Assembly: GCA_964442365.1 (NCBI GenBank)
Contig: CAYTZA010000002.1
Span: 1 to 59,198 of the forward strand
Direction of reading: 5' to 3'
DNA length: 59,198 nucleotides
Source: CAYTZA01 sp964442365
GTDB taxonomy: Bacteria > Patescibacteriota > Minisyncoccia > Phycocordibacterales > DAORIS01
The first letter of the stretch is position 1. Each line of letters starts with the position of its first letter. Below are positions 1 through 7,416 of the stretch, in pieces. The notes under the pieces were generated by a model. It had not been told where the DNA came from. It was given only the letters and a program-made list of their open reading frames with translations, and did not search any database. The position numbers were made by a program, and so were the translations under genes.

Positions 1-367
1 GACTTAGTCACAAAATATGATTAGGAACGAGACTGTATAGTAGTCTACGCCAAAGGAGTACAAAAGCAAGAAATATTAAAAAAACAGATCGTGTCCTACT
101 TTACCCCTTTTGCGATTCGAGTAATGTCTACCTTTTAGTATTTTATATTCGTGTGATTCTCCAGTCCCCGCTTTGGAACTTCTTACAGAATGAGATAATT
201 CGGTGGAATCAGATTTCATATGTTTACCGTTTCGCTATTAAAACATCTAAAAATGCGTAGAGCAGACTTATTTTCCAATAGTTTACGACTATGTAAACCT
301 ATACTCTTTCTGCCGCATAGGTAATAGAGCTACTATAATTATTTGAATAAATAATTATGAAAATAAA
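1..367. other. gene-free window end
   Basis: No convincing coding frame crosses this stretch. It is AT-rich and contains an AT-only palindrome (arms 335-344 and 349-358, loop GAAT) just before the terminator at 368-409. It may be the intergenic region downstream of the minus-strand gene at 418-939, or decayed sequence. No RNA gene was recognised. Confidence 0.5.
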
Positions 368-409
368 AATCTCTCAACAATAATCTGGTGGATTACTAGT
401 TGAGAGATT
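368..409 (-). terminator. Rho-independent terminator
   Basis: An 11-bp stem (368-378 with 399-409) encloses a second 5-bp stem (381-385 with 391-395). Read on the minus strand it is followed by a T-rich run. It lies 8 bp past the stop of the 418-939 gene and most likely ends that transcript. Confidence 0.8.
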
Positions 410-417
410 CGGGAGCC

Positions 418-939
418 TTACTGCTTCTTACGGAGCTTTTCGAGGATTCTGGTGGCAATAGCCACGGTCTTGAATTGTTTATTCAGAGGAGAATTGCTAA
501 CCAGTCCAGCGATTCTGTCAGGCAAACCATCAGCAATGATGTGAAGTCTGATATTCTTGTGAGCTCGACCGGAGACTGCTGTTATAGGGCGCTGTAGGAG
601 TTTGCCGCTACCATCCTCCCACCAGTCGTTTTCTGCGCAGCGGTCTTCTGACGGTGCTTGCGAGAGTCGAATAACTTCACCCCTCGAGTAGTTGGTGTTG
701 TTTTCGCCCCTTTCTGACCACGTGTACGTCATCGCTGAAAGAATCACTGTTCCATCCTGCAGCAACTTGTCCAGTGCCTGTGTGAACTCTTTGGCAGAGT
801 AAACAGTCGTTGTGATGTTGAAGATTTTCTTCAGGTTGACGCCCGCAGCTGCACCCCGTTTAACCCCGTGAGTCTTGGGGCGGACTTCTCGAATCGCCGC
901 CACAATGAAATCTGTGCAGGCAGGATTATTGGTTTTCAT
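418..939 (-). CDS. hypothetical protein, 173 aa
   Basis: Not recognised. The product is soluble-looking, without a signal peptide or membrane segment, basic at the C terminus (ends LRKKQ), and carries a Trp/acid-rich stretch near residues 100-110. The start at 939 is supported by a GGAG motif 7 nt upstream of the ATG. The gene has its own terminator (368-409), so it is a one-gene unit. Its base composition looks more GC-rich than the core genes further on. Together with the strong SD this places it with the other SD-type unrecognised genes of the window. A mobile or phage origin is possible but not shown. Confidence 0.65.
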   Translation of the reverse strand: MKTNNPACTDFIVAAIREVRPKTHGVKRGAAAGVNLKKIFNITTTVYSAKEFTQALDKLLQDGTVILSAMTYTWSERGENNTNYSRGEVIRLSQAPSEDRCAENDWWEDGSGKLLQRPITAVSGRAHKNIRLHIIADGLPDRIAGLVSNSPLNKQFKTVAIATRILEKLRKKQ

Positions 940-1180
940 TTTAGTCTCCGAATGTGTGTCTGTGAATGTACAAAATCAGCACGTTGCTGAAAGATATAAA
1001 ATAACATACTATATTGTTATTGTCTAGTATTTCGTAATCAAAATAAACATAAATATCCTCAAACCTTAATAATTTTTGTAAAGTAAAGGTATGAGTAAGA
1101 TTGAAAAAAGAAGTCTCAACTATTTTGAAGTTACAGAAATGAAGTTACTCTGAATGTGTATGTGGTATAAGAGTCGCCGA

Positions 1181-1205
1181 ATTTGTGTGACCCTACGGGG
1201 AATCG
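1181..1205. repeat. direct repeat of the tRNA-Glu 3' end, copy 1
   Basis: This 25-bp sequence is identical to 1331-1355, exactly 150 bp away. The second copy is the 3' half of the T arm and acceptor strand of the tRNA-Glu gene plus a few flanking bases. Copy 1 has no tRNA body attached. A partial tRNA 3' end flanking a tRNA gene is the classic appearance of an attachment-site remnant, but a local duplication explains it equally well. Confidence 0.75.
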
Positions 1206-1294
1206 GTCACAGGTCTCGCTTCACTCGCCCGCGACCCCGACTCACTCGCTTTCGCTCGCTCCGTCTTTCGATTCTCTCTCCCAGAGATCACTTG

Positions 1295-1335
1295 CAAATA
1301 TAAAAGCACCGGACAAGCCGGCACTTTTATATTTG
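1295..1335. terminator. bidirectional terminator beside tRNA-Glu
   Basis: A long hairpin: 12-bp outer arms (1295-1306 and 1324-1335) and an inner CCGG/CCGG stem (1309-1312 and 1318-1321) around ACAAG. An A-run on one arm and a T-run on the other let it work on either strand. It lies directly downstream of the minus-strand tRNA and probably ends its transcript. Confidence 0.7.
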
Positions 1336-1355
1336 TGTGACCCTACGGGGAATCG
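1331..1355. repeat. direct repeat of the tRNA-Glu 3' end, copy 2
   Basis: This copy overlaps the 3' end of the functional tRNA-Glu gene (1338-1409, minus strand). It matches 1181-1205 over 25 bp without mismatch, and the match stops sharply on both sides. Confidence 0.75.
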
Positions 1356-1409
1356 AACCCCGCTTTGAGCCTTGAGAAGGCTCCGTCCTAGCCGATAGAC
1401 GATAGGGCC
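1338..1409 (-). tRNA. tRNA-Glu (anticodon CTC)
   Basis: The cloverleaf can be folded by eye on the minus strand: a 7-bp acceptor stem (GGCCCTA with TAGGGTC, one G-U pair), a short D arm GTC/GAC, an anticodon stem GAGCC/GGCTC with loop TTCTCAA giving anticodon CTC, a 4-nt variable loop, and a T stem CGGGG/CCCCG with loop TTCGATT. Its length is 72 nt. CCA is not encoded after the discriminator A, so CCA must be added after transcription. It reads GAG codons for glutamate. Confidence 0.93.
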
Positions 1410-1493
1410 ATGTGTATTACTTCATTGATAGATTTATACCTTTTTTTGCTATAATTGGGAAGTATAGTACAGATTTAATATTAATATTAATTT

Positions 1494-1925
1494 ATGATAA
1501 ATAATATAATTTGCGGTTGGAAACATAAAGCACTAGGACTATTGCTTGTGCGTTTAGCTTTGGGAGGCGCTTTTCTTTACCATGGCTATGGCAAGCTTAT
1601 GGATATGGAAGGAACTATTAGTTTCTTTTCTAGTCTAGGTTTCAATTCATTTTTGGCTTATGTAGTGGCAATCGTAGAAACTGTTGGTGGTATAGCTATA
1701 ATCTTAGGCGTTGGAACAGGTCTTGCTGGAATCCTACTTGCTATTGTTATGGTTGTAGCAATTTTGAAAGTAAAGTTGCCAAATGGAGGAATAACTAAAG
1801 CTGAAATTGATCTTGTTCTATTAGCATTGTCACTCGGTATTATATTTACTGGCCCAGGCAAGTATTCTTTGCACGATAAATTCTGTAAGAATTGTAATTG
1901 TCTACCAGAAACTCCAAAGGTTTAG
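1494..1925 (+). CDS. DoxX-family membrane protein
   Basis: The 143-aa product has four predicted membrane segments and the typical DoxX/DoxD start: a hydrophobic helix followed by the AFLYHGYGKL segment around residues 27-36. DoxX-like proteins are small inner-membrane proteins linked to quinone or thiol redox chemistry in other bacteria; the role here is unknown. The C terminus carries CKNCNC, which could bind metal or act as thiols. No SD site is visible; a TATAAT lies about 40 nt upstream of the ATG. A strong terminator follows at 1946-1975, so it is transcribed alone. Confidence 0.8.
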   Translation: MINNIICGWKHKALGLLLVRLALGGAFLYHGYGKLMDMEGTISFFSSLGFNSFLAYVVAIVETVGGIAIILGVGTGLAGILLAIVMVVAILKVKLPNGGITKAEIDLVLLALSLGIIFTGPGKYSLHDKFCKNCNCLPETPKV

Positions 1926-1945
1926 TTTTTCTTTAAAAAGAAAAT

Positions 1946-1975
1946 AAAAAAAGCGTCTCGCGAGAGGCGCTTTTT
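1946..1975. terminator. bidirectional terminator
   Basis: The stem AGCGTCTC/GAGGCGCT (one wobble) has loop GCGA, with an A-run before and a T-run after. It separates the convergent DoxX gene (plus) and the 1996-2476 pair (minus) and can serve both. Confidence 0.88.
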
Positions 1976-1995
1976 GCTTGTGAGGGTGTGCTTTT

Positions 1996-2295
1996 TTATC
2001 TGCAAACTCGCATAAACATTTCAGAGAAGAGAAGCCCTTGTACTTCTCTGGGCGTTCCCTGGTGTATTTTCCCTTGGACTTGGTTTCTTTTCTTTACGAT
2101 CCTAGCACGTCTACTGAGCTCTTTTAGTACGAGCCTGTAGATACCATTATCACTGTCGTGGTCTATGGGTATGTTGTGAGCGTTTAGTACTCGCTGTACA
2201 GCTGAACGGGGATCTTTCTCGTGATTGATCCTTCGCGATCGACTCGCTTCATCTGCCAAAATTCGGATCTTGCTGTCGAGATTGTTCGGAAGCAT
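1996..2295 (-). CDS. hypothetical protein, second gene of an SD-type pair
   Basis: Not recognised. The ATG at 2295 (protein begins MLPNNLDSK, 99 aa) is chosen because AAAGGAG sits 6-7 nt upstream; a longer frame starting at 2346 has no SD. The protein is rich in Arg/Lys and has no membrane segment. It overlaps the end of the 2249-2476 gene by 47 bp in another frame, so translation is probably coupled. Both genes follow the promoter at 2548-2576 and end at the 1946-1975 terminator. Confidence 0.6.
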   Translation of the reverse strand: MLPNNLDSKIRILADEASRSRRINHEKDPRSAVQRVLNAHNIPIDHDSDNGIYRLVLKELSRRARIVKKRNQVQGKIHQGTPREVQGLLFSEMFMRVCR

Positions 2296-2476
2296 GACCA
2301 CTCCTTTCTGCCATGAGTTTTGTGAGATGTTCGTACTCCGCGTCATTTTCGGGATCGTACGGAGTTTCTTCGTTTGTTCCAGGAACCGTCACTTCGTGCT
2401 CCACAAAAGGGACAAGAATATGGATATCTTGTCCGTCAAACACTCGCCGACGCCTTCTTTTCCCAAATCGTGGCAT
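2249..2476 (-). CDS. hypothetical protein, first gene of an SD-type pair
   Basis: Not recognised; 75 aa starting MPRFGKRRRRR, with a strongly basic N terminus that could contact nucleic acid (inference), followed by an acidic central part. The start at 2476 is preferred over 2506 because AAAGGA lies 7 nt upstream of it. That SD is partly covered by a CCTT...AAGG hairpin. A near-perfect sigma-70 promoter (2548-2576) gives a leader of about 65 nt. It is the first gene of a two-gene unit with 1996-2295. Confidence 0.6.
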   Translation of the reverse strand: MPRFGKRRRRRVFDGQDIHILVPFVEHEVTVPGTNEETPYDPENDAEYEHLTKLMAERSGHASEQSRQQDPNFGR

Positions 2477-2547
2477 ACAGAGTCCTTTCCGTAAGGTTAG
2501 ATACAATGATCAAAAGAAAGTAGTACGCCTACCTTCATCTGTATATA

Positions 2548-2576
2548 ATTATACAACCCTAAACAGTAAACGTCAA
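2548..2576 (-). promoter_or_regulatory. sigma-70 promoter of the 2249-2476 unit
   Basis: On the minus strand: TTGACG (2571-2576), 17-bp spacer, TATAAT (2548-2553). Predicted transcription start is near 2541, leaving a leader of about 65 nt, unlike the leaderless core genes. Confidence 0.85.
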
Positions 2577-2599
2577 ACAATTTAAAAACAGGCTGTGGA

Positions 2600-3052
2600 T
2601 TACTCAAATAAGCTATCAATCACAGCTTTTACATCCTCACCACGAGCTTTTCCCTTGAGTTCTTTCATGATAGTACCCATAAAAACACCAGCTTTACTTT
2701 TGTCAGTAATACCGAGCTCTTCTTTACGAGTAGATACGATTTTTTGTATATCTTCACGACTCATCATTTCAGGAAGAAAGGTTACAAGTACTGCAAGTTC
2801 TGCTTTTTCACTTTCTGCAAGATCTTCACGATTTCCTTTAGTAAATTGTTCTATAGAATCTTTTCTTTGTTTAACAGCACGTTCGATTACTTTTATACAA
2901 TCTTCATCAGATAGTTCTTCTTGTGGTGGGCGTTTCTGCGCAACTAATTCGTTTGTAAAACCTGCTAAAAGGCCACGTAATACTAAAAGACGCGTAGCTT
3001 CTTTTTTGAGCATAGCGTCTTTGATTTGATTTTTGATGTCTGTTTGGATCAT
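2600..3052 (-). CDS. GatB/YqeY domain protein
   Basis: A 150-aa YqeY-type protein related to the tail domain of GatB, the tRNA-dependent amidotransferase subunit. The helical pattern is typical: LRGLLAGFTNELVAQKR near the N terminus and the KAGVFMGTIMKELKGKA block near residues 115-131, the latter resembling the tRNA-contact region of GatB. YqeY is often co-conserved with translation genes but its biochemical role is not settled. The start at 3052 (MIQTDIKNQI) is used; the upstream extension is low-complexity. No SD; a TATCAT lies 8 nt upstream of the ATG, so the mRNA may be leaderless. Confidence 0.88.
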   Translation of the reverse strand: MIQTDIKNQIKDAMLKKEATRLLVLRGLLAGFTNELVAQKRPPQEELSDEDCIKVIERAVKQRKDSIEQFTKGNREDLAESEKAELAVLVTFLPEMMSREDIQKIVSTRKEELGITDKSKAGVFMGTIMKELKGKARGEDVKAVIDSLFE

Positions 3053-3092
3053 AGGTGTATATGATAGCAGAATAGGGGATATTTGTATAAAT

Positions 3093-3120
3093 AAAAAAAC
3101 CACCGAGTGTTAGTCGGTGG
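3093..3120 (-). terminator. Rho-independent terminator
   Basis: Stem CCACCGA/TCGGTGG (3100-3106 and 3114-3120) followed on the minus strand by a run of seven T. It ends the 3148-3804 transcript just before the YqeY promoter region. Confidence 0.88.
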
Positions 3121-3147
3121 GCGGTAGCGGAAGGTGTTTGTGGTGGA

Positions 3148-3804
3148 TCAGAGTTCAACTTCCACTTTATTTTGGGGATTCAGAATTATGTCCCGAATGT
3201 TTTCGTCTAAGCTGTTGTTGCGGTTATGTGTAACGACATACCTGCCTCCTTTGTATTCTAAGACAGAACCAATAGGATATTTCGAAGCATCTCTCTCGAA
3301 CAAAGATATGTTCATGTTTTTAGAGCATTCGTCTGTGATGGCCAAATGTAGTCCAAATTCCAGTACTCCCCCGTTCATAGAATCTCTTTCAATTCTGCTT
3401 ATGACAGAGAGGGGAATTTTTTCTCCAAAAGTAGGACTTGTGGACCAAAAGAGAGGAAATAATCCCTGTAGCCCTATCATGTGTACAAAAGAAAACTCAT
3501 TGCTGGGGTCATTCTCTGTGCTTAACCAGGCGTTTACATTTTTCATCGCCATGCGGTGTTCAGGGTCTGACTTTGGTTGCTGAAGTGCTTTACATATGTT
3601 CAACCAATGCGGAACAAGGAGTTCTTTCCTGTTGTTTCTAACAATCATCTCTGCGATCTGTTGGATAAGTGGGTTGTCAGGATTCGCCAGTTGGCGAACC
3701 ATCTCTTCAGAACCACCTAGTGCCTCCACCCGCCTAACCAGGTTAGTGATGATCGACATAACAAGTCCCAAAATGGACACAATAGAGGACGTAGACTTGG
3801 CCAT
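3148..3804 (-). CDS. hypothetical protein, SD-type single gene
   Basis: Not recognised; 218 aa. The N terminus (MAKSTSSIVSILGLVMSIITNLVRR, split here only by description) is hydrophobic then basic, and could be a short membrane anchor or amphipathic helix. The rest appears soluble. The start at 3804 is fixed by AGGAG 8 nt upstream; an in-frame ATG at 3837 has no SD. The leader contains a TTTCAG/CTGAAA hairpin. Candidate promoters are TTGACT-N17-TCTACT and TTGATT-N16-TAAATA, both moderate. It has its own terminator (3093-3120). Confidence 0.6.
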   Translation of the reverse strand: MAKSTSSIVSILGLVMSIITNLVRRVEALGGSEEMVRQLANPDNPLIQQIAEMIVRNNRKELLVPHWLNICKALQQPKSDPEHRMAMKNVNAWLSTENDPSNEFSFVHMIGLQGLFPLFWSTSPTFGEKIPLSVISRIERDSMNGGVLEFGLHLAITDECSKNMNISLFERDASKYPIGSVLEYKGGRYVVTHNRNNSLDENIRDIILNPQNKVEVEL

Positions 3805-3978
3805 TGTAAGGTCTCCTGATTTGGGCTCATCTCTCATTTCAGTAACACGCTGAAACCCCAGACGAGCCAGTCAAAGAACTATTTACAGTAGAGCACGTTT
3901 TAATCAAGTAGTCAATTTTGATCTGTGTATATAAAATTTCAATATGAAATTAGGCTCTATATAAGATATACTATATAC

Positions 3979-5031
3979 ATGCAGACGATAATCATAGTTA
4001 TATTGATGGTTTTATGTATTGCTGTCGTGACAGCAGTTTTTGTTATTTACAATATGTCGAGAAAGCTAGCGAAACCAGATAAATCAGATGCTTTTTCTCT
4101 ACTGATGCAACAAATGAACGAACTTAGAAATACTGTAGACGACAAACTAGGTAAAAATTCAGAGATTATAAACACCTCACTTTCAAGACAGTTTGGAGAG
4201 TCACAAAGATTGATTAGAGATATTACAAGAGAGATCACAGAGGTTAAAGAAACAGGTAAACAAGTAGCCGGTGTGGCAGATCAACTCAAGTCCCTTCAAG
4301 ATATTCTTAAAAATCCAAAACAACGTGGAGTACTTGGAGAGTATTATCTCGAAACACTTTTACAGAATACTTTGCCGGGAGGATACGAAATGCAATATAA
4401 GTTTAAAGATGGAGAAATAGTCGATGCTGTAGTTAAGGTTAAAGATAAACTAATCCCTGTAGATTCTAAGTTTTCTCTTGAAAACTACAATCGTTTTATA
4501 GAAGAAAAACATGAAGATACAAAAGAAAAACTATATAAAACGTTTTTGAGTGATCTCAAGATGCGCATACAAGAAACAGCAAAGTATATTAGACCGGCAG
4601 AGGGGACGCTTGATTTTGCTTTTATGTTTGTACCACATGAAGCAATTTATTATGATCTTTTGGTCAATAAGATCGGCACGCTTGATGAAGAAGATCAAAA
4701 TCTCATACAGAGAGCTGCAAGTAAATATCGTGTAATTATCGTATCGCCAACTTCTTTCTTGGCGTATCTGCAGACTGTACTTCAGGGTCTCAAAGCTTTG
4801 CAGATAGAAGAATCAGCAAGACTTATAGCTACAAAAGTAGAAGATTTAGCTAAACATCTTAAAGTTTTTGAAGAGTACCATGGTAAACTTGGAGGATCAC
4901 TTTCTACAGCAATTAATCATTATAATTCATCTACAAAAGAGTTTAAAAAGATAGATAAAGACGTATTGAAGATTACTGGTGATGCTCTTAATATAGAAGT
5001 AGTTACACTTGATAAGCCTGATATAGAATAA
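3979..5031 (+). CDS. rmuC: RmuC family DNA recombination protein
   Basis: 350 aa. An N-terminal membrane helix (about residues 2-23) is followed by a coiled coil (about 30-110) and the RmuC nuclease-like domain, recognised by NPKQRGVLGEYYLETLLQ and VDAVVKVKDKLIPVDSKF. RmuC proteins limit inversions and rearrangements between repeats and are proposed nucleases; the mechanism is not proven. The start at 3979 (MQTIIIVI) is chosen because it begins the anchor helix and TATACT lies 6 nt upstream, predicting a leaderless mRNA. It is followed 2 nt later by the NADH dehydrogenase gene. Confidence 0.9.
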   Translation: MQTIIIVILMVLCIAVVTAVFVIYNMSRKLAKPDKSDAFSLLMQQMNELRNTVDDKLGKNSEIINTSLSRQFGESQRLIRDITREITEVKETGKQVAGVADQLKSLQDILKNPKQRGVLGEYYLETLLQNTLPGGYEMQYKFKDGEIVDAVVKVKDKLIPVDSKFSLENYNRFIEEKHEDTKEKLYKTFLSDLKMRIQETAKYIRPAEGTLDFAFMFVPHEAIYYDLLVNKIGTLDEEDQNLIQRAASKYRVIIVSPTSFLAYLQTVLQGLKALQIEESARLIATKVEDLAKHLKVFEEYHGKLGGSLSTAINHYNSSTKEFKKIDKDVLKITGDALNIEVVTLDKPDIE

Positions 5032-5033
5032 AT

Positions 5034-6242
5034 ATGAAAAAAAAGATTGTTATTGTTGGAGGAGGTTTTGGTGGGGTATATACAGCTAGATATTTATGGT
5101 CTGCGGTACGTAGGGGAGAAGTAGAGATTACGATTATAAATCGTACTAATTATTTTCTTTTTACACCGCTTCTTCATGAGGTTGCAACTGGTGGTTTATC
5201 GCCACTTAGTGCCTCTGAATCACTTAGAGAAATATTTAGACATGAAGGTGTGAAAGTTGTGGAAGGTATTGTTGAAAAAGTTGATGTTGTTGAACGTGTC
5301 GTATCAACCAGTGTTGGTGATTTTAATTTTGATTATGTTGTTCTTTCTACTGGTGCAGAGACAAATTTTTATAATATTCCAGGAGCAGAAGAAAATAGTT
5401 TAGTATTAAAAAACTTGGCTGATGCGCTTACAATTAGAGATCGTATTATCACTGCTTGTGAAAAGGCTTCTCAAACTACTGACGAAATAGAACGCCAAAA
5501 GCTACTCTCTTTTGTGGTTGTCGGTGGTGGGCCAACTGGTGTGGAGCTTGTTGCAGAGATCGCTGATTTTGTAAAAGGAACATTGTGTCGTTACTATCGA
5601 CAAGTTGATCTTGCTCGTTCAGTACGAATTGTTCTTCTTTCGGCAAATCCTGAACTTTTAACACAAGCAAAGCCAGTTGTTCAGCGTATGGCAAAAAAAG
5701 CACTTGAAAAGGCTGGGGTAGAAGTTAAAACAAGTATGACTGTAACATCAGTGACTCCACAAAAAATAGAAATAGCCGGAGAAAATCCAATAGAAACGTT
5801 TTTTGTTGTTTGGTGTGCTGGTGTAAAAGCTATTACACCTCATGTTAAACATCTTACTCTTAGTCCATCTGGTAGAGTAAAAACAGATCCGTATCTTCGT
5901 GACTCTGGACATCCTCATGTTTTTATTCTTGGCGATATAGCTGATGGTGCTCCTATGCTTGCTCAAGTGGCAGTACAACAAGCGAAGATTGTTGCTCACA
6001 ATATACAGAGAGAATCACGACCTAAAAAGTACAATGTTTCTATACCAGCTACGCTTGTATCACTTGGTCAGTGGAGTGCTGTTGGAACAATATACGGTTT
6101 AAGTTTTGGTGGGCCGGTTATGTGGTTTATATGGCGTACAGTATATTTGTTTAAATTTATTTCTTGGCGTAAACGCTTTGAAATCGCTCTTGAGTGGACA
6201 GTTAACCTTTTTACTCCTCGCGATATCACCAAACCAAGGTAA
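5034..6242 (+). CDS. ndh: type II NADH dehydrogenase-like flavoprotein
   Basis: 402 aa, of the length of single-subunit NDH-2 enzymes. The FAD-binding GGGFGG loop lies at residues 8-13, a second dinucleotide-binding loop GGGPTGVE near residue 163, and the C-terminal FAD motif LGDIADGAPMLAQVA near 298. These enzymes transfer electrons from NADH to quinone without pumping protons. The C-terminal 60 residues are hydrophobic/amphipathic, as expected for membrane attachment. With no other respiratory genes in the window its acceptor is unknown. It is co-transcribed with rmuC. Confidence 0.87.
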   Translation: MKKKIVIVGGGFGGVYTARYLWSAVRRGEVEITIINRTNYFLFTPLLHEVATGGLSPLSASESLREIFRHEGVKVVEGIVEKVDVVERVVSTSVGDFNFDYVVLSTGAETNFYNIPGAEENSLVLKNLADALTIRDRIITACEKASQTTDEIERQKLLSFVVVGGGPTGVELVAEIADFVKGTLCRYYRQVDLARSVRIVLLSANPELLTQAKPVVQRMAKKALEKAGVEVKTSMTVTSVTPQKIEIAGENPIETFFVVWCAGVKAITPHVKHLTLSPSGRVKTDPYLRDSGHPHVFILGDIADGAPMLAQVAVQQAKIVAHNIQRESRPKKYNVSIPATLVSLGQWSAVGTIYGLSFGGPVMWFIWRTVYLFKFISWRKRFEIALEWTVNLFTPRDITKPR

Positions 6243-6263
6243 TCAATAAAGACTTGTATACCC

Positions 6264-6292
6264 TTGATTTATCTAACGTCTTGAGGTAATAT
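6264..6292 (+). promoter_or_regulatory. promoter of rplU, leaderless type
   Basis: TTGATT (6264-6269), 17-bp spacer, TAATAT (6287-6292). Only 8 nt separate the -10 hexamer from the ATG at 6301, so transcription is expected to start at or next to the start codon. Confidence 0.8.
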
Positions 6293-6300
6293 TGGACACT

Positions 6301-6618
6301 ATGAAATTCGCAGTTATAGCCACAGGCGGTAAGCAATACAAGGTCTCTTCAGGAGAGTCTCTTAAGATTGAGAAGATTATTGGTACTTATGAAGTAGGCA
6401 ATACTCTTACTTTTGACAAAGTTCTCTTGGTTGCAGATGGTGAAAAAGTTACTGTTGGAGCTCCTTTTGTAAAGGGTGCCTCTGTTACTGCAACTCTCGA
6501 AGAAATCGGACGTGCACCAAAAGTTACTGTTATACACTTCAAGCAGAAGAGTCGTTACTTCAAGAAAAACGGTCATCGTCAGCCCTTCTTCAAAGTCAAA
6601 ATCGGCGAAATAGCCTAG
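6301..6618 (+). CDS. rplU: 50S ribosomal protein L21 (bL21)
   Basis: 105 aa, normal length. It starts MKFAVIATGGKQYKV, the family signature, and carries the basic HFKQKSRYFKKNGHRQPF segment that contacts 23S rRNA. The start at 6301 is fixed by the promoter spacing and family alignment. L21 is usually next to rpmA (L27); here rpmA lies 6.4 kb away on the other strand. A terminator follows at 6650-6682, so it is transcribed alone. Confidence 0.96.
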   Translation: MKFAVIATGGKQYKVSSGESLKIEKIIGTYEVGNTLTFDKVLLVADGEKVTVGAPFVKGASVTATLEEIGRAPKVTVIHFKQKSRYFKKNGHRQPFFKVKIGEIA

Positions 6619-6649
6619 ATCACTCGATCAAGGCCCGAAGCTCAAAAAG

Positions 6650-6682
6650 TCTCTTTCAGAAAACCTCTGGAGGAGATTTTTT
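6650..6682 (+). terminator. Rho-independent terminator after rplU
   Basis: An 11-bp stem (6650-6660 with 6666-6676, two wobble pairs), loop AAACC, then six T. Confidence 0.88.
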
Positions 6683-6684
6683 GT

Positions 6685-6957
6685 TTAGTCTTTGAGAGAA
6701 ATAATTTGTAGACCCTTTGTTTCTATATCTTCTTTGGGCCAGAATTTTGTTAATTCATCGATTTTCCATTTTCCAACATAACCAACAGTTTTCTCAAGTG
6801 TTCTACCCGTGTAGTCTTTTGTTTGAGGGTCCCACTCTTTAAGTAATAGGATATCACCTTCAGAAATATCGAAATCATTGAGTCTTAGTTCAAAGGTTTT
6901 CTTGTCATTGATAATTTGCTGGAAGTATTCCGGCCAGACTTTCTTTTCTATTTTCAT
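6685..6957 (-). CDS. ASCH/DUF3850-like protein
   Basis: 90 aa. The pattern KKTFELRLNDFDISEGD followed by LKEWD and YTGR matches the DUF3850 branch of the ASCH (PUA-like) fold, which is thought to bind RNA or modified nucleotides. The start at 6957 (MKIEKKVWP) matches the family start; TAAAAT lies 8 nt upstream, fitting a leaderless message. No operon partner is close: a terminator (6983-7011) separates it from the upstream gene. Confidence 0.78.
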   Translation of the reverse strand: MKIEKKVWPEYFQQIINDKKTFELRLNDFDISEGDILLLKEWDPQTKDYTGRTLEKTVGYVGKWKIDELTKFWPKEDIETKGLQIISLKD

Positions 6958-6982
6958 ATACATGTATTTTATCATGGCAAAT

Positions 6983-7011
6983 AAAAAAGCCACCAGGCGG
7001 GTGTTGGTGGC
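6983..7011 (-). terminator. Rho-independent terminator
   Basis: Stem GCCACCA/TGGTGGC (6989-6995 and 7005-7011) followed on the minus strand by six T. It ends the 7045-7332 gene. Confidence 0.9.
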
Positions 7012-7044
7012 AATTGAGGCGATGTGAAGTATTTGGGAAGGAGC

Positions 7045-7332
7045 TTATTTTATACGGTATGATTCGTTCCCGCATCGTAAACAGCAGACTCTTGAAAATG
7101 GAGTACCGTTACTGGTAAACACATTCCATTCTGCTACGTAGGTATATTTTCTCTGGCATTGATTACATTTGAATCTTCCACAACCTTGTTTAAACAGATA
7201 AGAGATAAGTGTGATCGGTAGTAGGAAAAGACTCCAAATTGTAAAGTAACAAAGCAGTGATGTAACTATAACCGCAACAATCATCCAAACAGCAAATCCA
7301 AAGAAAAAAATTAGCTTCGCGAACGTTCGCAT
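7045..7332 (-). CDS. small membrane protein with zinc-ribbon tail
   Basis: 95 aa. A long hydrophobic region (about residues 5-48, enough for two membrane helices) is followed by a cytoplasmic-looking tail with CNQC and CCLRC, a possible four-cysteine zinc ribbon. Family not recognised. AAGGAGG lies 5 nt upstream of the ATG and is held in a perfect 6-bp hairpin (7336-7350). The promoter at 7380-7407 gives a leader of about 40 nt. It has its own terminator. Confidence 0.65.
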   Translation of the reverse strand: MRTFAKLIFFFGFAVWMIVAVIVTSLLCYFTIWSLFLLPITLISYLFKQGCGRFKCNQCQRKYTYVAEWNVFTSNGTPFSRVCCLRCGNESYRIK

Positions 7333-7335
7333 GTG

Positions 7336-7350
7336 AACCTCCTTGAGGTT
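7336..7350 (-). promoter_or_regulatory. SD-sequestering hairpin
   Basis: The leader reads AACCTC-AAG-GAGGTT immediately before the start codon: a perfect 6-bp stem that contains the GAGG of the Shine-Dalgarno site. Such a hairpin would lower initiation unless opened, for example by heat, a protein or coupled translation (inference). Confidence 0.6.
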
Positions 7351-7379
7351 GGTGAATGAGTGGAACTGACCAGTTTCAA

Positions 7380-7407
7380 ATACTACTCAGTTTTTATAGA
7401 AAAGCAA
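7380..7407 (-). promoter_or_regulatory. candidate promoter of the 7045-7332 gene
   Basis: On the minus strand TTGCTT (7402-7407), 16-bp spacer, TAGTAT (7380-7385). Transcription would begin near 7373. Confidence 0.5.
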
Positions 7408-7416
7408 GAAAAACTA

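Noticed and set aside
1183..1368. 61-codon plus-strand frame containing CDPTGNR twice
   Set aside because: It is the antisense reading of the tRNA-Glu 3' end and its repeat; a well-known kind of false gene.
2595..3029. 144-codon plus-strand frame opposite the YqeY gene
   Set aside because: Serine-rich antisense shadow; the minus-strand frame matches a known family.
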